A stretch of DNA of 64,000 nucleotides from DASVEE01 sp036380735 (GTDB taxonomy: Bacteria; Acidobacteriota; Thermoanaerobaculia; Gp7-AA8), in NCBI GenBank assembly GCA_036380735.1, contig DASVEE010000071.1, positions 62,001-126,000 on the forward strand, given 5' to 3'. Shown here in pieces: positions 57,300-64,000 of this stretch; within the stretch, counting starts at the first letter, position 1, and every line of letters starts with the position of its first letter. The translations under genes were made by a program, and so were the position numbers. The notes beneath the pieces are model-generated. The model was not told where the DNA came from. It was given only the letters and a program-made list of their open reading frames with translations, and did no database searches.

Positions 57300-57672
57300 T
57301 GCCTCGGTGATCGTTCACCTCCTGACCGTCACAGAAGACGATCCTCTGTTCGGTGCCGTGGTTCGTGGGGAAGCCGTGGCGCCGCAGGTGCTCGACCTCG
57401 AGGTTCTGAAGGCGTTGCGTACCGGCTACGCTCGCGCGGCGTGGACGGAGGAACGCGCCAACGAAGCTGCAGCGGACTTCATGGCGCTGCCGATCCGGCG
57501 CTATCGCCACGACGATCTATTGCCGCGGATCTGGCAGCTACGCAACAACATAACCGCCTATGACGCAAGCTACGTCGCGTTGGCGGAGCGCCTGAACATT
57601 CCCCTCGTCACGCGGGACCTCCGTCTGGCCCGTTCCTCCGCCCACGCCGCCTCCATCCAGTACATCGACTAG
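57286..57672 (+). CDS. VapC-like PIN-domain toxin
   Basis: 128 residues. The PIN acidic residues are visible in VVDASVIVHLL, LDLEVLKAL, ITAYDASYVALAE and LVTRDLRLA. VapC proteins cut RNA, often tRNA. It is preceded by its antitoxin and followed after 13 bp by smpB. Short overlap and size are normal for the family. Confidence 0.88.
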   Translation: MIVVDASVIVHLLTVTEDDPLFGAVVRGEAVAPQVLDLEVLKALRTGYARAAWTEERANEAAADFMALPIRRYRHDDLLPRIWQLRNNITAYDASYVALAERLNIPLVTRDLRLARSSAHAASIQYID

Positions 57673-57685
57673 AATCCCCCTCCCC

Positions 57686-58156
57686 ATGGCGAAGAAACCG
57701 GATTCTGGCGAGAAGTTGATCGCTTCGAACAAGAAGGTCTACCACGAGTACTTCGTGCTCACGAAGTACGAGGCGGGCATTGCGCTCATGGGGACCGAGG
57801 TCAAGTCGCTGAGGGACGGGAAGGTCGTCCTCAAGGACGCGTACGTCATCTTCAAGGGGGAGGAAGCCTTCCTCTTCGGGGCGCACATCTCGCCCTACAC
57901 GCACGGCAACCGCGAGAACCACGAGCCGGACCGCACCCGCAAGCTCCTGCTGCACCGTCGCGAGATCGACAAGCTCCACGAAGCCACGCAGGAGAAGGGG
58001 CTCTCGGTCGTCCCCCTGCGCCTCTACTTCAAGGGGAGCCGCGTGAAAGCGGAGATCGCGATCGTCAAGGGCAAGAAGCTCTTCGACAAGCGCGAAAGCG
58101 AAAAGAACCGGGAGCTCGACCGCGAAGCCGCAGCGGCAAAGAAGTTCGCCCGCTAG
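57686..58156 (+). CDS. smpB: SsrA-binding protein SmpB
   Basis: 156 residues. SmpB marks are NKKVYHEYFVLTKYEAGIAL, GTEVKSLRDGKV, AFLFGAHISPYTHGN and the basic C-terminal tail KGKKLFDKRESEKNRE. It carries tmRNA to stalled ribosomes. I looked for a tmRNA gene next to it and saw none. Confidence 0.96.
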   Translation: MAKKPDSGEKLIASNKKVYHEYFVLTKYEAGIALMGTEVKSLRDGKVVLKDAYVIFKGEEAFLFGAHISPYTHGNRENHEPDRTRKLLLHRREIDKLHEATQEKGLSVVPLRLYFKGSRVKAEIAIVKGKKLFDKRESEKNRELDREAAAAKKFAR

Positions 58157-58175
58157 ACCGATCGTCCGCTGCGAC

Positions 58176-58193
58176 TGTGGCTAATCAGCCACA
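58176..58193 (+). terminator. hairpin after smpB
   Basis: TGTGGCT, loop AATC, AGCCACA. It is a 7-bp stem without a U-tract, so it may be a weak terminator or an RNA-processing site. A longer hairpin with related CCACAC/GTGTGG arms lies before the DUF4390 gene. Confidence 0.45.
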
Positions 58194-58336
58194 CAACCGG
58201 GTCACCCACAGGACAGGCGTAACACGACCACCGCATGTGACGGAGCTGTGTAACTCGTTCGGGTGACGGCACTTACCATTACCGAGGCGTCCTCTGCCGT
58301 ACGTGGCACCTCCCTCGCTCTAGTGGCGACCCGGAC

Positions 58337-59221
58337 ATGTACGCACAGCGCAAAACCATCAACACCAACGTCAGCATCACCGGAATCGGGCTTCACTCCG
58401 GGATTTACACGAAAGTCGAGCTGCAGCCTGCCCGTGCCGGAAGCGGCATCACCTTCGTCCGGTCCGACCTCGGCGGCCTGCGCATCCCGGCCCTGCAGGC
58501 GTCGACCACCGCTCTCGATTACGCGACCACCGTCGGACGTGACGACGTGTCGGTCGGCACCGTCGAACATCTCCTCGCGGCCATCATGGCCTGCGGCCTC
58601 ACCGACGTCGACCTGCACATCGACGGTCCCGAAGTCCCGATCGTCGACGGTAGCGCTCTGCCGTTCATGCATCTGATCGATGCCGCCGGCGTTCGCGATC
58701 TCGGCGTCGACATCCCGGTCCTCCGCCTCCGCCAGGCGCTCGAGATCGTCGACGGCGACAAGAGCATCCGCATCACGCCGTCCAACCGCCTCGTCATCAA
58801 GTACAAGATCGACTTCGACCATCCGGTCATCGGCCGCCAGGCCTTCCAGTTCGACTTCGGCCACGACAGCTTCATGAAGAAGGTCGCCCCCGCGCGCACC
58901 TTCGGCTTCATGCGCGACGTCGAGAAGCTCCGCCAGGCGGGCCTCGCCCGTGGCGGCTCGGTCGAGAACGCGGTCGTCCTGGACGACAAGCACGTCGTCA
59001 ACGGCCCTCTGCGCTTCCGCGACGAGTTCGTCCGCCATAAGATCCTCGACCTCGTCGGCGACCTCGCCCTCCTCGGGCGCCCCATCGCCGGCGAGATCAC
59101 CGCCTATCGCGCCGGTCACGCCATGCACTCCCGCTTCGTCGAAGCCCTCCTCCGGGCAGCCGAGGCGCAGGAGAACGAGCAAGTGGGCTACGGCGGCCAG
59201 CCGGCGACGACGTACGCGTAG
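58337..59221 (+). CDS. lpxC: UDP-3-O-acyl-N-acetylglucosamine deacetylase LpxC
   Basis: 294 residues. Zinc ligands His78 (VEHLLAAI), His234 and Asp238 (FVRHKILDLVGDL) and the general-base-linked His261 (RAGHAMH) are present, with GIGLHSGI at the start. LpxC is the committed step of lipid A synthesis, which marks the organism as an LPS-bearing diderm. It stands alone; no other lpx gene is adjacent. Confidence 0.96.
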   Translation: MYAQRKTINTNVSITGIGLHSGIYTKVELQPARAGSGITFVRSDLGGLRIPALQASTTALDYATTVGRDDVSVGTVEHLLAAIMACGLTDVDLHIDGPEVPIVDGSALPFMHLIDAAGVRDLGVDIPVLRLRQALEIVDGDKSIRITPSNRLVIKYKIDFDHPVIGRQAFQFDFGHDSFMKKVAPARTFGFMRDVEKLRQAGLARGGSVENAVVLDDKHVVNGPLRFRDEFVRHKILDLVGDLALLGRPIAGEITAYRAGHAMHSRFVEALLRAAEAQENEQVGYGGQPATTYA

Positions 59222-59250
59222 CCGCGTCCGAATCCCCTCGGTCCCCTTCG

Positions 59251-59408
59251 TGTCATCCCGAATCGCCCGTATGGGGGCGTGGGTGGAGGAGGGCGGTGAG
59301 TGATCTGTGTGGGGGAACCGCCGCATAGCAGAGTTGTCACTTCCCCCACACAGGTCCCTCACCCGCCTCCCCCGCCCACGCACCCCGTACGGCGGGTTCG
59401 GGATGACA
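59251..59408. repeat. 158-bp foldback with 12-bp terminal inverted repeats
   Basis: Arms 59251-59317 and 59341-59408 are imperfect complements with perfect ends TGTCATCCCGAA and TTCGGGATGACA. A 23-bp loop separates them. It lies downstream of lpxC and does not encode protein. The shape resembles a REP/MITE-type element. The inner words GTGTGGGGG and CCCCCACAC resemble the small hairpin at 16371. Confidence 0.8.
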
Positions 59409-59455
59409 CAAGTGGACGTGCCACCCGCCATTTTGTCCCATTCGTCCCATCCCCT

Positions 59456-59489
59456 CCTCACGGTGTGGTAAAACAGCCACACCGTGAGG
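59456..59489 (+). promoter_or_regulatory. 13-bp hairpin over the start codon of the DUF4390 gene
   Basis: CCTCACGGTGTGG (59456-59468), loop TAAAACAG, CCACACCGTGAGG (59477-59489): a perfect 13-bp stem whose 3' arm contains the GTG start at 59484. A folded transcript would hide the start, so it may control translation of the DUF4390-NtrY-NtrX operon, or the gene may start elsewhere. Confidence 0.5.
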
Positions 59490-60023
59490 ACGATCCTGCT
59501 CATCGCCCTTCTTCTGGCCACCCCGGCGCTCTCCGCCGCCGACCCGAAGATCGAGAACATCACCGCCACGGCGGAGGGGGGGCGCGTCAGCATCCGCTTC
59601 CACCTGGCCAACGCGTTCCAGAACGGGGAGATGGTCCAGGGGCTTCAGAGCGGCGTCCCGACGAGCTTCACCTACACGATCGAGATCTTCCGCGACCGGC
59701 CGAACTGGTTCGACGACGATCTCGACCGCTCGCGCATCGACGTCATCTGCACCTTCAACTCCCTTACGCGCGAGTACCTGCTGAACTACCGGCGCGACAA
59801 GAAGCTCGTCCGCTCCGAGACCTTCACCGACCTCGCCGACCTCGAACGCCGCATGACGACCATCGAGGAGGCCGACCTCTTCGACATCGGCGGGCGCAAG
59901 CCGTACAAGCTGAAAGTGCGGGTCAAGGCCGACCTCTCGCGCGGCCACGTCATGTACGTCATCCCCTGGTCCGACTCGACGCGGTGGCGCGAGGCACGCG
60001 TAAAGCGCGCGGGTGCGCCATGA
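59484..60023 (+). CDS. DUF4390 periplasmic protein
   Basis: 179 residues with a GTG start and signal peptide (about 1-18). Features: ITATAEGGRVSIRFHLANAF, IEIFRDRPNWFDDDL, VKADLSRGHVMYVIPW. DUF4390 proteins are found immediately before NtrY-like sensor kinases in many bacteria. The stop overlaps the kinase start (ATGA), so it is probably an accessory factor of the sensor. Confidence 0.85.
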   Translation: MRTILLIALLLATPALSAADPKIENITATAEGGRVSIRFHLANAFQNGEMVQGLQSGVPTSFTYTIEIFRDRPNWFDDDLDRSRIDVICTFNSLTREYLLNYRRDKKLVRSETFTDLADLERRMTTIEEADLFDIGGRKPYKLKVRVKADLSRGHVMYVIPWSDSTRWREARVKRAGAP

Positions 60024-62149
60024 GCACGCTGCGCGAGCTCCTCCTCCGCTACCGGAAGGACCCGCGGTTCATCATCACCGTGCCGCTGGTGATCCTGGCG
60101 GCGACGAGCCTCGTCTACTACGTCATCCAGCGCGCGAAGGACCTCGACCCGCAGGCGGTCAACAGCCAGGTCCTCCTCTTCGTCCTCTGGAACGTCAACC
60201 TCCTCCTCATCCTCGGCATCCTCTTCATGCTGCTGCGCGGCCTGGTGAAGCTGGTGCTGGAGCGCCAGCGAGGGCTGATCGGCTCGCGCTTCCGCACGAA
60301 GCTCGTCGTGACGTACGTCGCCACGTCGCTCTTTCCGGTCATCCTGCTGTTCCTCGTCGCGACCGATCTGATGCGCGTCTCGATCGATCGCTGGTTCACC
60401 ACGCCGGTGGCCACGATCCTCCGCAACGGCGAGGCGATCGCGCAGCTCGCGCAGGATGAGGCGGCGGAAGTCGCCGCCGGTGCCGCGCGCGAGGTGGCCG
60501 CCGATCCGCGCGCACGCGACGCCGCGCACGTCGACGAAGTGCTCGCCCACGTGCGCGAGTTCCATACCGTCGACATGCTCGCCGTCTACCGCGCCGACGG
60601 CATCCTCCTCAAGGCGCAGGCCGATCCCCGCGCGCCGATCCATGAGGTGGCCGATCCGTCGCAGCGCTTCTTCACCGACGTCCGCCAGAAAGGGCGCGCG
60701 GTGAAGATCGACGTCGTCCGCAGCGGCAAATGGATCCGCACCGCGGTGCCGCTGGCGAACGGCGGTGATGTCGCGCTGGCCGGCGTCTTCATCCCCTCGA
60801 CCATGAGCCGGATGCTCGACGAGTCGATCATCGCCAACAGCAACTTCCAGCAGCTCTCGTCGCAGCGGCAGGGGCTGAAGGCGTCGCAGACGTCGTTCTT
60901 CCTGGCCATCACGCTGGCCATTCTCTTCGGCACGCTCTGGACGTCGATCTACGCTTCGCGCCGTATCACGATCCCCATCAAAGCGCTGGCCGAGGCGACG
61001 GCGACGCTGGCGGAGGGCGGCTACGGCCATAGGGTCGAGATCACCGCCACGGACGAAGTGGGACGCCTCATTCAATCCTTCAATGACATGTCCGGACAAC
61101 TCGCGGAGCAGCGCGAGGAGCTGACGGAGACGAACCGCCGCCTCGCCGGCGAGCGCGCGTTCATGCTGACCGTGCTGGAGAGCGTCTCCACCGGCATCCT
61201 CGCCTTCGGCGACGACTACGAGCTGCTCTCCATCAATCGCGCGGCGCTGCAGATGCTCGGCCTCGAGCCGCCGGCGCTGCAGGCGAGGCTCGACGAGCTC
61301 TTCACCGGCGACCTCGAGCCGATCGGCGAAGCGTTGCGCGAGTTGACTGGCGGCCGCGCCCGCACCCGCGAGGTCACGCTGATCCGCGGCGGCGAGCTGC
61401 GCTACCTCGAGCTGTCGGCCGCGCGCCTCACCTCAGGCAAAGAATCGGGGTGGGTGCTGGCGATGGAGGACTCGACGCAGCTCGTGCAGGCGCAGAAGCT
61501 CGCCGCCTGGAACGAAGCGGCGCGGCGCATCGCGCACGAGATCAAGAATCCGCTGACGCCGATCCAGCTCTCCGCCGAGCGCATCGCGCGCAAGTACCGC
61601 AACAACGACGAGGACACCGCGCGCGTCATCGAGCAGGGGACGAAGACGATCGTCGACGAGGTCGGCCAGCTCACCCGCATGGTCGACGAGTTCGCCCGCT
61701 TCGCCCGGATGCCCGCCGTCCATCTCCGCCACGCGCAGCTCGCCGAGATCCTGCAGCAGGCCGCGGACCTCTATCGCGACGTGAAGAAGAGCGTGACCAT
61801 CGCCGTCGACGTCGCCCCCGACATCGAGCTGCTGATGGATCCGGAGCAGATCCGCCGCGCCGTCGGCAACCTCCTCAAGAACGCCGTCGAAGCGACGGAA
61901 ACGGGGGAGATCCTCGTCTCCGCGCGCCGCGCGCCGCACCGCGTCGTCATCGAGGTGGCCGATCCGGGACGCGGCGTTCCCGACAGCGACAAGGACAAGC
62001 TGTTCCTCCCGTACTTTTCCACCAAAGGGCGCGGCACCGGCCTCGGGCTCGCCATCGTCCACCGCATCGTCCGCGACCACGACGGCCACATCTCCGTCCA
62101 TGACAACCATCCGAAAGGAACGAGGTTTGAGATTGAGTTGCCAGCGTAA
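60020..62149 (+). CDS. NtrY-like membrane sensor histidine kinase
   Basis: 709 residues. Three or four N-terminal membrane segments, a periplasmic sensor part, HAMP (ITIPIKALAEATATLAEGGY), a PAS region, then HisKA with the phospho-His motif AHEIKNPLTPIQL, and HATPase with GRGVPDSDKDKLF and GRGTGLGLAIVHRIV. This is the NtrY architecture. It passes phosphate to the response regulator at 62262. An ACCGAAA-word hairpin lies between the two genes. Confidence 0.9.
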   Translation: MSTLRELLLRYRKDPRFIITVPLVILAATSLVYYVIQRAKDLDPQAVNSQVLLFVLWNVNLLLILGILFMLLRGLVKLVLERQRGLIGSRFRTKLVVTYVATSLFPVILLFLVATDLMRVSIDRWFTTPVATILRNGEAIAQLAQDEAAEVAAGAAREVAADPRARDAAHVDEVLAHVREFHTVDMLAVYRADGILLKAQADPRAPIHEVADPSQRFFTDVRQKGRAVKIDVVRSGKWIRTAVPLANGGDVALAGVFIPSTMSRMLDESIIANSNFQQLSSQRQGLKASQTSFFLAITLAILFGTLWTSIYASRRITIPIKALAEATATLAEGGYGHRVEITATDEVGRLIQSFNDMSGQLAEQREELTETNRRLAGERAFMLTVLESVSTGILAFGDDYELLSINRAALQMLGLEPPALQARLDELFTGDLEPIGEALRELTGGRARTREVTLIRGGELRYLELSAARLTSGKESGWVLAMEDSTQLVQAQKLAAWNEAARRIAHEIKNPLTPIQLSAERIARKYRNNDEDTARVIEQGTKTIVDEVGQLTRMVDEFARFARMPAVHLRHAQLAEILQQAADLYRDVKKSVTIAVDVAPDIELLMDPEQIRRAVGNLLKNAVEATETGEILVSARRAPHRVVIEVADPGRGVPDSDKDKLFLPYFSTKGRGTGLGLAIVHRIVRDHDGHISVHDNHPKGTRFEIELPA

Positions 62150-62174
62150 AGACGCCCTCCGTACCGCCGGTTTT

Positions 62175-62242
62175 CGGTTGTCGGTTTTTGGTTTTCGGTG
62201 GGGAGGCGGGACCGAAAACCGAAAACCAAAAACCGACAACCG
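62175..62242. repeat. ACCGAAA-word hairpin
   Basis: A 25-bp perfect inverted repeat (62175-62199 with 62218-62242) made of ACCGAAA/ACCAAAA/ACCGACA words, with one extra word pair in the loop-side arm. It sits in the 112-bp gap between sensor and regulator, which otherwise form one operon. Confidence 0.88.
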
Positions 62243-62261
62243 CTTCCACGGGTGCGTGTAA

Positions 62262-63614
<1,353 letters not shown>

Positions 63615-63640
63615 CCCGGTAGGACCCGGACAGCAAAAAC

Positions 63641-63755
63641 CATAGGACGGATGGGACCTATAGGACGAATGGGACGAATGGGACGAATGGGACTAATAGG
63701 ACCGCCGGAAGTCCCATTGGTCCTATTGGTCCCATAGGTCCTATTCGTCCTATCG
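63641..63755. repeat. 9-bp-word hairpin, copy l
   Basis: Left arm 63641-63702 has GGACGGATG, GGACCTATA and three successive GGACGAATG words; right arm 63710-63755 ends GTCCTATCGTGCCC. It follows the response-regulator gene. Together with the array that follows it accounts for all of 63615-64000, where no gene is seen. Confidence 0.9.
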
Positions 63756-63797
63756 TGCCCGTTGGATCGCCGTGCAGCCGGTTTGGACCGCCGCGCG

Positions 63798-63986
63798 AGC
63801 GGTTTTTCCGCTCACGCGAGCCGTTTTCCCGCTCACGCGAGCGGTTTTGCGGCTCACGCGAGCGGTTTTGCGGCTCACGCGAGCGGTTTTGCGGCTCACG
63901 CGAGCGGTTTTTCGGCCTACGCCGCCGGTTTTTCGGCTCACGCGAGCGGTTTTTCAGCCCACGCCGCCGGTTTTTCCGCTCGCGCG
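63798..63986 (+). repeat. 21-bp tandem array encoding a heptapeptide-like repeat (right edge)
   Basis: Nine 21-bp units start at 63798 and continue at every 21 bp; the window ends soon after. Read in one plus-strand frame they give SGFSAHA, SRFPAHA, SGFAAHA, SGFSAYA and AGFSARA. Differences between units include silent changes (GCT/GCC, GCG/GCC, TCG/TCA), which suggests past selection on the peptide. Most units also hold the hairpin CCGCTCACGCGAGCGG or a variant followed by TTTT. TTGCGCAA, the operator core seen at 618-690, follows at 63987-63994. Confidence 0.7.
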
Positions 63987-64000
63987 TTGCGCAAAACCGC

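Noticed and set aside
58157..58336. tmRNA gene next to smpB
   Set aside because: No tRNA-like ends or tag-peptide frame visible; only a small hairpin.
63798..63986. CRISPR array
   Set aside because: Units are contiguous 21-bp repeats without spacers, and no cas gene lies in the window.

Overview
This is a 64 kb, GC-rich, gene-dense stretch of a Gram-negative chromosome. LpxC (lipid A), an outer-membrane beta-barrel fusion protein, a TonB-domain protein, lipoproteins, two type IV pilin-like proteins with PilT, and an NtrY/NtrX-type two-component system all point to a diderm. The gene mix (KaiC-like ATPase, LytR-CpsA-Psr protein, type IB topoisomerase, class B3 metallo-beta-lactamase, many GT-C and YfhO membrane proteins) fits Acidobacteriota, perhaps Thermoanaerobaculia. 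That placement is inference; no rRNA or tRNA gene was seen.

Layout. 1-3.1 kb: a heptapeptide-type 21-bp repeat array, a small winged-helix gene with four evenly spaced palindromic operators, a KAS III enzyme, a TrhA/hemolysin III protein and a divergent TetR regulator. 3.2-6.2 kb: AraC regulator, DUF1579-like and DinB proteins, a ParE-type toxin-antitoxin pair and TrmO. 6.2-16.3 kb: KaiC-like ATPase, LCP protein and an exopolysaccharide-type locus (NAGPA-family glycosidase, TPR/barrel outer-membrane protein behind a candidate sigma-54 promoter, GT2 synthase, small and large single-span membrane proteins), then Pcm. 16.4-26 kb: a lipoprotein, QueD, holin-X and DUF3618 envelope proteins, a B3 metallo-beta-lactamase, DprA, a TPR lipoprotein operon, and a peptidase/beta-propeller/barrel fusion. 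26-34 kb: topoisomerase IB, three tandem GT-C paralogues and a pseudokinase-TonB protein. 34.6-39.1 kb: MltG, RuvX, PilT, a zinc-ribbon protein and two pilins. 39.4-51.4 kb: an M20 peptidase, YfhO-like and other polytopic proteins, a GT2, a Met8-like siroheme enzyme and GlyA. 51.4-57 kb: folC and accD on the minus strand, separated by an opposite-strand three-gene cassette (CphA-like ATP-grasp, AbrB-like membrane protein, FolC-like Mur ligase). 57-63.6 kb: VapBC-like pair, SmpB, LpxC, and DUF4390-NtrY-NtrX. 63.6-64 kb: a word hairpin and a second 21-bp array.

The most unusual feature is a family of foldback elements. Their two arms are built from tandem 9-bp words (GGACNNATR in one arm, its complement in the other) around a non-repetitive loop. 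Eleven two-armed copies and one half copy occur in the window. Six lie between convergent genes, one sits in frame inside a membrane-protein gene, and others form the ends of genes. At least four more foldbacks use different short words (ACGGACA, GAATTGAG, ACCGAAA, GGGCTCA) but the same architecture. The second notable system is the split cyanophycin-synthetase-like cassette inserted between accD and folC.
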